Part shown: in pieces, positions 1 to 10,400 of the stretch
Layout: every line of letters starts with the position of its first letter
Position numbering within the stretch: position 1 is the stretch's first letter
Assembly (NCBI RefSeq): GCF_000027225.1
Contig: NC_013892.1
Span: 2,108,001-2,172,000 of the forward strand
Origin: Xenorhabdus bovienii SS-2004
GTDB lineage: Bacteria > Pseudomonadota > Gammaproteobacteria > Enterobacterales > Enterobacteriaceae
Reading direction: 5' to 3'
Length of the DNA stretch: 64,000 bases
Notes under the pieces: generated by a model
The model's input: only the letters and a program-made list of their open reading frames with translations
The model's database searches: none
What the model was told of the DNA's origin: nothing
Translations under genes and position numbers: made by a program

Positions 1-174
1 TTTTAATTTTTAATTGCAAATTCCACATTCTATTTGTTTAGTGTATCTTTATTAGTTCAAATTTTGTCAGATTTATTCATTTAGTTTATATGCTATTTTT
101 TATGGATAAATTTATATTTATTTCTTAAATGCTCAAAAAATACATTCTCAAGGATAATTAATATTGGTCTAATT

Positions 175-3100
175 ATGGATAAAGAATATAGAAAAAATAG
201 CATCCTGAAACAAGGCGTTTTTATTCGTCGTGTTGCATGGTTTAATATTGTATTACAATCGTTTTTTCCCATTGCGGGTAGCATGGTGCCAGTTATATCT
301 GCACGTGCTGATAATGAAATTCAGAGTATACCTTCTGATTTTGACAGCCGATGGCATATTATTCAGAAGAATGAATCGTTGGAATATATTGCCAAAAAAT
401 ATGATTCGACAGTCAATGAAATAAAAGAAAATAATCTGTATTTTGTTTCTGCTGAGAATGACATGCCATTAACAGTAGGAAGCAAGCTGCTTATTCCGCC
501 TAAAAATAAATGGCTGAATTCACCGAATCATCAAAATGAATCACAGATCAAGGAAAACCAATTCGCGAATATTGCAACACAGGCTGGGCGGTTTTTACAG
601 AATAATCCTAATCGCGACTCCGCTGTTGAGCTGGCTCGTTCTGTGGCTACCCGTAAAGTGAATGCCGATATTGAACAATGGTTCAGGCAATTTGGTCATG
701 CCCGTATTCAGCTAAATACCGATAAGAACTTTTCGTTAAAAGGTTCCCAATTTGATCTGCTTTTCCCTCTGTGGGATCAAAAAGAAAACCTTGTTTTTAA
801 CCAAACGAGTCTGCACCGGACGGATAACCGGACTCAGGCCAATTTGGGTATTGGCTGGCGTCATTTTGAGCCGGATTATATGTTAGGCAGCAATACTTTC
901 TTTGATTATGATTTGTCTCGTCGTCATACTCGTGCAGGTTTGGGGGTTGAATATTGGCGCGATTATTTGAAATTGAGCGCAAATAGTTATTTCAGGTTGT
1001 CAGGGTGGAAAGATTCTCCCGATTTTGAAGATTACCAAGAACGGCCAGCCAATGGTTGGGATATTCGCGCCGAAGGTTATTTGCCTCAGTATCCGCAGTT
1101 AGGCGCAAAATTGGCTTATGAACAATATTATGGTGATCAGGTTGCTTTATTTGGTAAAGAAAATCGTCAGAGCCAACCTCATGCATTTACTGCCGGTTTG
1201 ACTTATACCCCTGTACCCCTAATCACCATTGGCGCTGAAAAGAGGCAGGGAAAATCGGGAAAAAATGATGATAGATTAAATTTGCAGATAAATTATCAGT
1301 TCGGGGTACCGTGGCTCCAGCAAATATCCTCTGATGCCGTCTCACGGTTACGATCATTAGCCAATAACCGCTACGGATTGGTTGACCGTAATAACCATAT
1401 CGTTCTGGAATATCAGAAAAAAGAGGTCATCTGGTTTCACTTGGATCAAACAATCAGCGGCTATGCCGGTGAAGAAAAACCGCTGAATATTTCGGTTTCT
1501 GCCAAATATGGCCTTGAACGCATTGATTGGGAACTTGCTGAATTAACGGCCAGTGGTGGCAAGATTGAAAATGACGGCGGTCATTACCGTATTTTGTTGC
1601 CAGATTATCAATACAGTCATGCCGATCCCACCTCTGTGGCTGCGACGGATGATCATAAGGTCAAAAATACCTATTCTGTTTCTGCCGTTGCTATTGATAA
1701 AAAAGGCAATCGTTCTAATTCTGTGCATATGCAGGTTATTGTTTCATCCGCTGCAATCAATACGGCTAATAGCTTATTTTCACCAGAAATAAGTGAATTG
1801 GCGGCAGAGGGGAAAAGTACGCAAAAACTGACATTAACCATCAAAGATAAAATGAATCAACCGGTTGATGTTAATGTCGAGGAAATAACACTTAAGATTG
1901 AATCCAGTCATAAAACCCGCGATTCTCATTCCAGTCAGGTTTCTGATTTCCAACGTATTGCGGTTGGGCAATATGTTGTCACCGTAACGGCAGGTACACG
2001 AACTGAAACATTGACACTGACGCCTTCCGTGAGAAATCAGGCGCTTGCAGCGACTAAAATAACGGTCAAAGCTGATGTTAAAACCGCTCATATCAGTGAG
2101 AATCAACTCACTATTGAACAAAATTCAGCAAAAGCGGATGGTCAGAGCGAAAATCGGATACAACTGGTTGTTAATGATGAGTTTGGTAATCCTGTTCCCG
2201 ATTATGAGGTGAAGTTCAGTAGTGATGACGATGTAGACATTGGCAAAAGCGCGATCACCGATAAGAACGGCAGAATTACGATGCCTGTGAAAAGCGAGGT
2301 AGCCGGTTCCAAACTGATTAATATCACGGTGGGAGAACATGTCACTCAAGCTGAGGTTATTTTTGTTGCAGATAGTGATACCGCCTCTATTCAAAACAGT
2401 GACTTGATCATTACTCCCGCATTGTCTGTTGCGGATGGTCAGACAAAACAGACTATTACGGCAAAAGTGACGGATAAACAAGGAAACCCTGTTTCGAATA
2501 TCAAGGTTATTTTCGAGGCTGATAATCAGGCGGTCATTGCAACGCAGGAAGTCATAACGGATGAGCAGGGAATTGCACAAACAACGATGACCAGTTTGAA
2601 ATCCGGAACCGTCATGGTGACGGGAACGGTGAATCATAACCAAAATCAGACTCAGAGAAAAACGGAGTTAGTGGGGCACAAGGCTACGGCATTAATCAAA
2701 GAAGTGAAGACAGAAAGTGACCTGTACGTTGCTGACGGTAAAACATCGGTGACTGTGAATGCTGTTGTGACTGATGAGAATGGAAACCCGCTGCAATCAG
2801 TGGCCGTTGACTGGAAATCAAATCGTGATAGCAATTCGGTTGAAATTCATCAATCACAATCTTTTACTGATGAAAATGGGATTGCCCGTACGACCATTAC
2901 CAGTAAAAAAGCCTATGAGGTGCAAATCACGGCCAGTACGAATGCAACTTCCGGCACTTCGACGCCTATTTTATTCAAAGCCGATCCTGATAATGGTGAA
3001 GTGACTGACTTGTCGCAAGGATTGCAACATGTGGCCAGTCCTGGCAGTAAGACAGAAATTAGCACCAGAATTACCGATCAATTTGGTAACCCTCTTCCGG

Positions 3101-6100
3101 GCGTAGAAGTCCGCTGGAGAACTGACAGCCCTGATGCCCATGTTACGTCTACAAGCATCACAGATGAGAATGGCAAAGCAAGCACAGAATTGGAAGCGGA
3201 TAAAGCAGGAGATATAAAGGTATGGGCAAGCTTGTCCAATGGCAAGGAGGTTAGCACAGAGATAACGATTGTCGCAGATCAGCAGACGGCGGTTGTCACA
3301 TTGGCCAGCGAGGGCAATAAGATGCAAGCCGTTGCTGATGATCAGGACAGTATCACGCTGATTGCGAAAGTGGTTGACGCCAATCAGAACCCGTTGAAAG
3401 GCATCCCTGTGACTTGGCACTCGTTATCCGCGAAGAATAAACTGCGTGACAATGTCAGTGATACCAATGATGCAGGAGAAGCACGTAATGTCATCTCAGG
3501 CACACGGGCAGGCACGACGACGATTGAAGCGGTACTCCAGAATAAAGGTAAAACGGATCTGAAGGTCACTTTTACCGCGATTAAACTGGGTGAAAATAAC
3601 GTTAACCAAGATGATTTCCAAATTAACAGTAGTTTTAAATTAGTAAATCAATCTATTGTTGCGGATGGCTCAAGTAAGGCACAAGCGATACTGGTATTGA
3701 AAGATAAGTATGGTAACCCGGTTCCGGGCTATAACCAGAAAATAGCTTACTCTTCATCGAATAACAGCAGTATCACATTCCACAATCAGCAGGAGTCAGA
3801 ACCGGGTATTTACACTGTGCTCATTGCCGGTAAGCAGGAAGGAACATTTCCTATTGATGCCCGGCTTGGGTCGCTCGAATTTAGTGATTCTCTGGGTTTT
3901 GTCGCAAATCAGACGACAGCCGAAATCGATACCGTGACCGTACTGAGGACAACAGCACTTCAAGCTGATGGTCTGGAAAACGTTACGATTCAGGCTCAGG
4001 TGAAAGACAGTAACGGCAATACCGCGTTGCCTGGTGTTTACGTTGGCTGGCAGACTTCATTGGGTACGTTGTCTTCACCATTGAGTCCGACCAACGAGAA
4101 GGGCATCGCTGAAATTACGCTATCGAGCAGGCAGGCAGGGAATGCACGAGTTACTGCGGTGCTGGGCAGCGGTCAAAAGACAGCAGATAACCCGGTAACG
4201 TTTATTGCGGGCGGTGTTTCTGGCGATAAATCCTCATTAGAGGTTTCCAAATCTATAGCGGTCACAGATGAGGATATTGTTCAGGTTAAAGTCATTGCCA
4301 GAGATGAGCATGATAATTTGCTGACGGGATTGCAGGATAAGATCGCAATGAGATCCACGTCCGATTTACAGATAACCGACGCTCCGGTATTTAAAGAAAT
4401 TGAGTATGGTATTTATATTGCTGATATTAAAGGCAAGATTGCAGGGGATACGCAACTTATTGCAGAGATTGGTGGTACTGGGGTTAAACAGCAAGCCGAA
4501 CTGACGTTGACTGGAAATAGTAAAACGGCGAAACCCAAGGATGCTGAAAACGCTATCGACGTAACATCGAATAAAATCATTGCAGGTAACAGTGTCACTT
4601 ATTCCATCACGCTAACGGATTCTAATGGTAATTCATTAGGCAAAGGGATCCCTGTTTTTTGGTCGGCTGATGCAGCCAGTACGTTGTTGCAGCAAATGAC
4701 TACAACAGATGAGCAGGGCGTTGCTCAAGTGACATTGCACCGCGATAAGGCAGGTACGGCGAAGGTGACGGCGTTATTGTCTTCAGGAGGGCAATATTTG
4801 GCACCGGCAGTGGAGTTTACTCCCGCTGACATTGACCCGGCGCATTCCACGTTTATGGCAGATAAGAGGCAAATTGGCTCTGATGCTAAAGAACAGGCAA
4901 TACTGACAGTTAAACTGGCAGATAAGTTTGGTAACGCCATCAGTGGTAAAACCGTCAATATTCACTTGCCGAATCCGCTCAAGGGCTTTGTGGTAACGCC
5001 AACCCTGATGCAGGATAACGGTGATGGCACTTATTCTGCTTCAGCGACGGCGAAGAATAAAGGAAGCCAGGAAATTCAGGCGGCTGTGGAAGGAAAATCA
5101 ATCGGTCAGTCATTAACTGTCTCAGTGGGCGCTATTACGCCAGATCTCCGTTTTGCCAATGCCACGCAACAGGTGACTTATACCAAACGTTATGCTCACT
5201 CCCAGAAAGTAGTAGATGGCGGGATACCGGCAGGGATACGTCAGATGTGGACGAGTTCTGCGGATGATGTCGCCACCGTTGATGATAGCGGTAAGGTTAC
5301 ATTGTGGAAAGCCGGGACAGCGACCATCACGGTACAGACAGGAACGAATGGTCAATATCATTCGTCTACAGCCAGCTATACATTGGAAGTTAAGAAGGCA
5401 ACACCTCAATTGCAGCATCAGATCAAGCAGATTGTCGCTGTTTGGAATGATGGCAAAAATTATGCCGTCACGCCAAGTTTTGCAAATCAGGATGTGGATG
5501 CTCAGGCCTTATTGCAACAGGCGAATTTCTCCAGTCACAATAATGGTGTGGTGAAGGTAGATAAGCAGGGCAACCTCAGCATGGTGAAACCTGGAAACAC
5601 CACAATAACCATCAAAACACCGGAAACAAATCAGTTTACGGCATCGACTGCTGATGTTGCGTATGTACTGAATAAGGGCAAGGTGGATATTTCTTTTGAT
5701 GAGGCTGTTGTTCAAGATTGGGTAGCTGGAAATAGTAAAATACAACAACCATTCCAGTTACCTGTACATGCCAAGGAGCGTTGGGAGAGTGGTAATAAAG
5801 AAGTCATAGAAGTATCACGAGACGGGTTGTGGAGTAAAAAAGGTACTGGTAGTGCAACAATGACTCTATATGTAGAACAAAATGATTACTATATGTCCAG
5901 TCATGGTGGTTATGATGTTGAATTATATGATAAACCTGAGGTGGATATAAAATCGGTAGAATATCCTAATGAGGGAAAATTGGTCTCAGTGTCTTCTTCA
6001 GAGAACTGGACTCCAGCTTTCACCGATGATGGGATATCTATAACGTGGAATGCACTAAATTCAAACAAGTATAAACCGATAAATAAGATGAGAGTGGAGA

Positions 6101-6828
6101 TGGAAGATGCTAACTCTGGGAAATTGCTTGATTATAAGGATTACACTTATCAGGAGATTTCATCTTCGAAGTTGCATAAAACTACATTTGTTCCTAAGCC
6201 TGAATATTTTGGAATTAGTGTTCGAATAAAATTAACCGCGAGGGGTTTTATTGGACTTAATACGGTAGTCAGTAGCAATAATTTACCCGTAAGACATCTT
6301 AAGCCACACCAGATATGGTCATCGGTAGAAGTCAGCTCACGGTACAACATTTTTGCTCTATTTTTCAATCTTTCAGAAGTGAAAACATGTCGAAGTCTTT
6401 TTATTGACAGGGCACATTCAATATATCTTGATGTAATTGATGGATATATTGATTTTGGAGGGAAAAAGTTACTTGTACCAATGTATGTTTCATATAAAGC
6501 CACTATTAGGAAATTTAAGGACTCTGATCTTGTTACACAAGATCTGGATAAGGCTAATCTTTCTGGGAATGCCAGTAGGGCAGCTTATAAGGCTAAAGTG
6601 ATTGATGGAAATGACAATAAACTACTACCTGCGCACAGATTGATTCATGGTGATTGTTGGATGAACCATTCAGGTGGATACCGAATTAATCTGCATGTTA
6701 AATATGCAGGGGAAGAATATAAATATTTGGCTAAACGTACCCATGGATATGGAGGGAATGGGGATGGTGTATATGATTCTGATGGGAATCGTGACATAAA
6801 TATAGATAACGAGTTTTATTTGGAATAG
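175..6828 (+). CDS. Giant intimin/invasin-like inverse autotransporter adhesin
   Basis: This is a surface adhesin of the intimin/invasin (type Ve secretion) family, 2217 aa. A long signal peptide (about residues 1-45, ending near SARA) is followed by a LysM peptidoglycan-binding domain (about 58-112, beginning WHIIQKNESLEYIAKKY). Next comes the inverse-autotransporter beta-barrel (about 120-420; it contains NLGIGWRHFEPDYMLGSNTFFDYD). Then come roughly eleven Ig-like Big-1 repeats (about 540-1640), each with the ADG(x)n..D..GNP pattern, and two Big-2-like repeats (about 1650-1810). The last 350 residues do not look like the C-type-lectin tip of Yersinia invasin. They hold two cysteines (TCRSLF and GDCWMN) and may be the receptor-binding tip; this is inference. 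By family knowledge the barrel sits in the outer membrane and the repeats extend outwards. The ribosome-binding site before this ATG is weak. The 174 bases upstream are very AT-rich and hold no other gene. Confidence 0.93.
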   Translation: MDKEYRKNSILKQGVFIRRVAWFNIVLQSFFPIAGSMVPVISARADNEIQSIPSDFDSRWHIIQKNESLEYIAKKYDSTVNEIKENNLYFVSAENDMPLTVGSKLLIPPKNKWLNSPNHQNESQIKENQFANIATQAGRFLQNNPNRDSAVELARSVATRKVNADIEQWFRQFGHARIQLNTDKNFSLKGSQFDLLFPLWDQKENLVFNQTSLHRTDNRTQANLGIGWRHFEPDYMLGSNTFFDYDLSRRHTRAGLGVEYWRDYLKLSANSYFRLSGWKDSPDFEDYQERPANGWDIRAEGYLPQYPQLGAKLAYEQYYGDQVALFGKENRQSQPHAFTAGLTYTPVPLITIGAEKRQGKSGKNDDRLNLQINYQFGVPWLQQISSDAVSRLRSLANNRYGLVDRNNHIVLEYQKKEVIWFHLDQTISGYAGEEKPLNISVSAKYGLERIDWELAELTASGGKIENDGGHYRILLPDYQYSHADPTSVAATDDHKVKNTYSVSAVAIDKKGNRSNSVHMQVIVSSAAINTANSLFSPEISELAAEGKSTQKLTLTIKDKMNQPVDVNVEEITLKIESSHKTRDSHSSQVSDFQRIAVGQYVVTVTAGTRTETLTLTPSVRNQALAATKITVKADVKTAHISENQLTIEQNSAKADGQSENRIQLVVNDEFGNPVPDYEVKFSSDDDVDIGKSAITDKNGRITMPVKSEVAGSKLINITVGEHVTQAEVIFVADSDTASIQNSDLIITPALSVADGQTKQTITAKVTDKQGNPVSNIKVIFEADNQAVIATQEVITDEQGIAQTTMTSLKSGTVMVTGTVNHNQNQTQRKTELVGHKATALIKEVKTESDLYVADGKTSVTVNAVVTDENGNPLQSVAVDWKSNRDSNSVEIHQSQSFTDENGIARTTITSKKAYEVQITASTNATSGTSTPILFKADPDNGEVTDLSQGLQHVASPGSKTEISTRITDQFGNPLPGVEVRWRTDSPDAHVTSTSITDENGKASTELEADKAGDIKVWASLSNGKEVSTEITIVADQQTAVVTLASEGNKMQAVADDQDSITLIAKVVDANQNPLKGIPVTWHSLSAKNKLRDNVSDTNDAGEARNVISGTRAGTTTIEAVLQNKGKTDLKVTFTAIKLGENNVNQDDFQINSSFKLVNQSIVADGSSKAQAILVLKDKYGNPVPGYNQKIAYSSSNNSSITFHNQQESEPGIYTVLIAGKQEGTFPIDARLGSLEFSDSLGFVANQTTAEIDTVTVLRTTALQADGLENVTIQAQVKDSNGNTALPGVYVGWQTSLGTLSSPLSPTNEKGIAEITLSSRQAGNARVTAVLGSGQKTADNPVTFIAGGVSGDKSSLEVSKSIAVTDEDIVQVKVIARDEHDNLLTGLQDKIAMRSTSDLQITDAPVFKEIEYGIYIADIKGKIAGDTQLIAEIGGTGVKQQAELTLTGNSKTAKPKDAENAIDVTSNKIIAGNSVTYSITLTDSNGNSLGKGIPVFWSADAASTLLQQMTTTDEQGVAQVTLHRDKAGTAKVTALLSSGGQYLAPAVEFTPADIDPAHSTFMADKRQIGSDAKEQAILTVKLADKFGNAISGKTVNIHLPNPLKGFVVTPTLMQDNGDGTYSASATAKNKGSQEIQAAVEGKSIGQSLTVSVGAITPDLRFANATQQVTYTKRYAHSQKVVDGGIPAGIRQMWTSSADDVATVDDSGKVTLWKAGTATITVQTGTNGQYHSSTASYTLEVKKATPQLQHQIKQIVAVWNDGKNYAVTPSFANQDVDAQALLQQANFSSHNNGVVKVDKQGNLSMVKPGNTTITIKTPETNQFTASTADVAYVLNKGKVDISFDEAVVQDWVAGNSKIQQPFQLPVHAKERWESGNKEVIEVSRDGLWSKKGTGSATMTLYVEQNDYYMSSHGGYDVELYDKPEVDIKSVEYPNEGKLVSVSSSENWTPAFTDDGISITWNALNSNKYKPINKMRVEMEDANSGKLLDYKDYTYQEISSSKLHKTTFVPKPEYFGISVRIKLTARGFIGLNTVVSSNNLPVRHLKPHQIWSSVEVSSRYNIFALFFNLSEVKTCRSLFIDRAHSIYLDVIDGYIDFGGKKLLVPMYVSYKATIRKFKDSDLVTQDLDKANLSGNASRAAYKAKVIDGNDNKLLPAHRLIHGDCWMNHSGGYRINLHVKYAGEEYKYLAKRTHGYGGNGDGVYDSDGNRDINIDNEFYLE

Positions 6829-6845
6829 ATAACGAGTTTTATTTG
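6803..6845. repeat. 23-bp tandem duplication across the invasin stop codon
   Basis: Two tandem copies of a 23-bp unit start at 6803 and 6826 (20 bp identical in the second, incomplete copy). The first copy encodes the last residues of the invasin; the second lies just after the stop codon at 6826-6828. It looks like a small local duplication that left the reading frame intact. Confidence 0.8.
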
Positions 6846-6897
6846 AATAAGCCTAAGCCGTAATTGAAGATGCTTGATTTTTCATTGTAATCCTTAA

Positions 6898-6918
6898 ACC
6901 ACCTCCTCGGGAGGTGGT
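6898..6918. repeat. REP-like palindrome
   Basis: A 9-bp perfect stem (accacctcc at 6898-6906 and its complement at 6910-6918) encloses a 3-base loop. No T-run follows on the plus strand, so it is a poor rho-independent terminator. A related palindrome with the same CCACCT core lies at 33792-33812, which suggests a dispersed REP-type unit. It could still protect the 3' end of the invasin mRNA. Confidence 0.55.
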
Positions 6919-6947
6919 GATTGTTCCTGTGAGGCTACATACATGCA

Positions 6948-7160
6948 GTGATCTGCGACCAAGCGCAAAGTGAAATTCCTTTGGCTATTGTCAATGGTGC
7001 TGGTGATCCTTTCATTAATCACGATTATATTAATGGATTAAATTATAGAAACCTTTGGCAAGGACAGGTGTTTAACTTGGCCGGCGTTGATCATGCACCA
7101 TTCTGGGAAGCACCAGATATTTTTAACCCGATTCTGGCTGAATTTTTAAAAGTTCTTTAA
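6948..7160 (+). pseudogene. Alpha/beta-hydrolase C-terminal remnant
   Basis: This open frame of 70 codons starts only with a GTG and has no ribosome-binding site. Its sequence matches the C-terminal end of an alpha/beta-hydrolase: AIVNGAGDPFINHDYI resembles the strand carrying the acidic catalytic residue, and LAGVDHAPFWEAPD carries the catalytic-histidine segment, followed by a final helix. The nucleophile elbow and the rest of the fold are missing, so this is almost certainly the tail of a deleted hydrolase gene and not a functional protein. The REP-like palindrome immediately upstream may mark the deletion junction. Confidence 0.65.
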
Positions 7161-7279
7161 TAGCCTGATGAGAGCCAGAGCGGGAATTTTTTGTTTTATT
7201 TAAAGAAATTTCCGCTATTACAGGCATGTTTATTTTTTATTTAAATGCTAGTACTGTTGAAAGTATTATTTTGTTTATG

Positions 7280-7331
7280 TTTATATTTATATTTATATTT
7301 ATATTTATATTTATATTTATATTTATATTTA
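7280..7331. repeat. TTTATA hexanucleotide microsatellite
   Basis: About 8.7 perfect copies of the 6-base unit tttata run from 7280 to 7331. They lie in a 330-bp AT-rich spacer (7161-7492) between the hydrolase remnant and the end of the NRPS operon. Apart from this array and the terminator at 7456-7485, I see nothing in the spacer. Confidence 0.9.
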
Positions 7332-7455
7332 ATAGATAATATATAAATATATTTTTATCATAGAATAAATTGGATTATAGGTTATTTTATTTTAAACGTT
7401 TGAGATTTCATATTTTTGTCTCAGTAGTTAAATCAGTCATCAGAGAAGCAAATAA

Positions 7456-7485
7456 AAAGAGCGTCCGCTTTTGCGAACGCTCTTT
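7456..7485 (-). terminator. Rho-independent terminator of the NRPS operon
   Basis: A 13-bp stem with one mismatch (arms 7456-7468 and 7473-7485, loop tttt) lies 8 bases after the paxC stop codon. On the minus strand it is followed by a T-rich tract (complement of 7451-7458). The A-rich 5' flank means it could also work weakly on the plus strand. Confidence 0.85.
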
Positions 7486-7492
7486 AAATCGA

Positions 7493-10400
7493 TTAATGTC
7501 CTCTTGGGGTCGTCATGGCTGAAAGTAATACTTTTCCGACATCTTGGATATGGGGCTGCTCCATGATGGATTCATGAGAACCGTTGATCGGAATGACAGT
7601 CAGCCGTTCCTTCGGTATAACGGCTTCCCAGCCAAGGGCATGACTACTCTGATCATTTTCTTCCGTTGCTCTGAACAGGGTGACGTTAACCGCCGCTGTA
7701 GAGGGAATATAGTGATAAGCAGCGACAGAAATGTTGTGATAAAGGTGTAATTGTTGCCTGATATTCTCAGAAGCAGGTAATAAATCGTTCTGTTGAGCAA
7801 GCATTAATATTGCAGAGCAGTCATGGTTGTTCGCTAATCTCTGTATCTGATCATGCAGAGAGGCCGGCATATTTTCTGGCAGTACCTCAAGCAATGTGGC
7901 TGTTTCATTAAATGGCAGACCGGCCTGTTTTTCTTCCAGAGAAAATGCGTCCTGATAGCTGGCACCTGAATCAAACAGACCGACAAAATTGACGGCTTCA
8001 CCCGCGGCTGTCAGTTGGCATGCCATTTCATACGCAATGGTTCCTCCAATTGACCATCCGGCCAGATCATAAGGCCCCTGTATCTGCATCTGACGGAGAC
8101 AGGTAACGTACTCTTCGGCGATTTTGCTGATGGTTAACTGGGCATTTTCTTCCCCGAAGGTATCACTGGCGATAATCCCATAAATTGACTGAGCCTTATC
8201 ATCAATATAAGGGGCAAGATCATAAGCATACTGAACGTCACCTCCCGCCGGATGTATGAGGAACAATGAGGAATTTCCGTTTCCTTTACGGATTGTGACG
8301 ATATTTTTCTGTTGAGCCAGAGGGGCACTCAATGAATTTTTCGCTTGAAGATAAGCGGCTAATTCGCTGATTGTCGGGTGAATAAGCAGGTCGCGTATGG
8401 CGATATCAAGGCCGAGCGCCTGACGTAAGCGTACGACAACCTGCAATGTCAATAAGGAGTGACCACCCAATTCGAAGAAATGATCATGCCTGCCGACACG
8501 TTCGAGGCCGAGGCTGTCTTGCCAGACGTCAGCAATGATATTTTCTGTTTCTCCGACAGGCGGTTCATAACCGATTTGAGCAATAACCGCTGAGTCGTCC
8601 GGTAATGGCAACGCTTGGCGATCCAGTTTACCGTTTGGTGTCTGCGGGAATGAATCTAGTGTCACGAAAGCATTCGGAACCATATAGCTGGCTAAACTGG
8701 CCTGTAACGTTTCACGGAGTTTCTCTAGATTCAGGGACGTTTCCGGTTGTAATACCAGATAGGCGACCAGACGCTTATCATTAGCGGTATCTTCACGAAC
8801 CATAACAACGGCTTCTCTGATATCGGCACAGGCGAGTAATCTGGCTTCAATTTCCCCTAACTCAATACGGAATCCGCGGATCTTGACCTGAAAATCATTG
8901 CGCCCGAGATAGTCAATGTTGCCGTCGGGAAGCCACCGTCCCAAATCTCCCGTTTTATACATGCGTCTATCAGCCGATGTATTCGCTTCGTCACTGAATG
9001 GATCATCGACAAAACGCTCTGCCGTGAGATCCGGACGATTAAAATAGCCGCGAGTGACACCAATGCCGCCGATATAAATTTCACCGGCGACACCCACCGG
9101 GACAGGATGACCGTGTTTATCAAGAATGTAGATCTGTGTATTGGCAACCGGGTGGCCAATTGTGATCTGAGGCGTGGTATAGCGGCTCTCTGGCTCCGTC
9201 TGTAGATTGCCGGATGCTGTTGAACAGATAGTGGTTTCTGTCGGCCCATACAGGTTCCACAATCCGCTGACTTTTTCTTTTAAACGCTGTGCCAGTTCGT
9301 GAGGTAATGCTTCTCCTCCGCTTGTCGCTTTGATCGCGGCACCTGTCCAGCCGGAATCAAGTAGCATACGCCAGGTCGTAGGAGTCGCCTGCATGACTTT
9401 GATGTTGCGTGCGGCGATCAATTCCGCTAATTGCTCTGGATCTCTGGCGGTCAATGATGGTGCTATGACGCAGGTACTGCCGTTGCATAAGGGTAGATAC
9501 AGCTCAAGTGCGGCAACGTCAAAGCCAATTGTGGTCGCGGTGAGCAGGGTGTCATCGACAGAGATTTGCAGCCGGTCTTTCATTGATAACAGCAGGTTTA
9601 CCACCCCAATATGCTCAACCATGACCCCTTTGGGGCGTCCCGTCGAACCGGAGGTATACAGCACATAGGCCAGATTGTGTGACGTGATACCTAAATCGGC
9701 GGCTGGCAGGTTGCACTCAGGTTGATGAATGATATTTGCCTGATATTCATCACTATCCAGTATCAATATTGGCGTATTGGTCTCAGATAAACGGGTTTGC
9801 AGGCTATGCTGAGTCAGTAATACGGAGGGCTGGCTGTCTGACAGCATATAAGACAGGCGTTCAGCGGGGTATTCCGGATCGAGAGGAATATAACCCGCCC
9901 CCGCTTTCATGATTGCTAATAAGCCGATGACCATCTCCAGACCACGCTCTACACAAATGGCCACCCGATCATCCGGACGTACCCCAAACGCAATCAGAGA
10001 GTGTGCCAGTTGGTTGGCTCGACGGTTCAGCTCGTCGTAACTCAATTGATTGTCATCATAAATCAGTGCAGTTGCTGTCGGGGAGCGCTCGACTTGTTGT
10101 TCTATGAGCTGGTGGATTAGTTGATCCTGTGGGTAAGCCTCACGGGTGTTGTTGAACGTTCGCAGAAGCTGTGTGCGTTCTTCCTGCGGCAGTATGTTGA
10201 GTTGCAGGCAAGTCTGTTCAGGCGAATTTTTCAGGCTTTCAACTAAACCCTGCAATACGGTGTTCATGAAATGATTAATCCGCATGGGATCAAGTTCCGG
10301 AACACATTGTGCGACCAGTGTAAAGCCTTGTGCGGTGTCATCGACAGATAAACTCAGGGGATAGTTGGTGCGCTCATCGACATTTAACAGCCCGATGCCT

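Noticed and set aside
1834..3420. Minus-strand frames opposite the invasin repeats
   Set aside because: They lie in the Big-1 repeat region, change with each repeat, and have no ribosome-binding sites or recognisable domains.
7280..7331. Possible replication origin (AT-rich iterons)
   Set aside because: Simple TTTATA microsatellite with no DnaA boxes or replication gene nearby.
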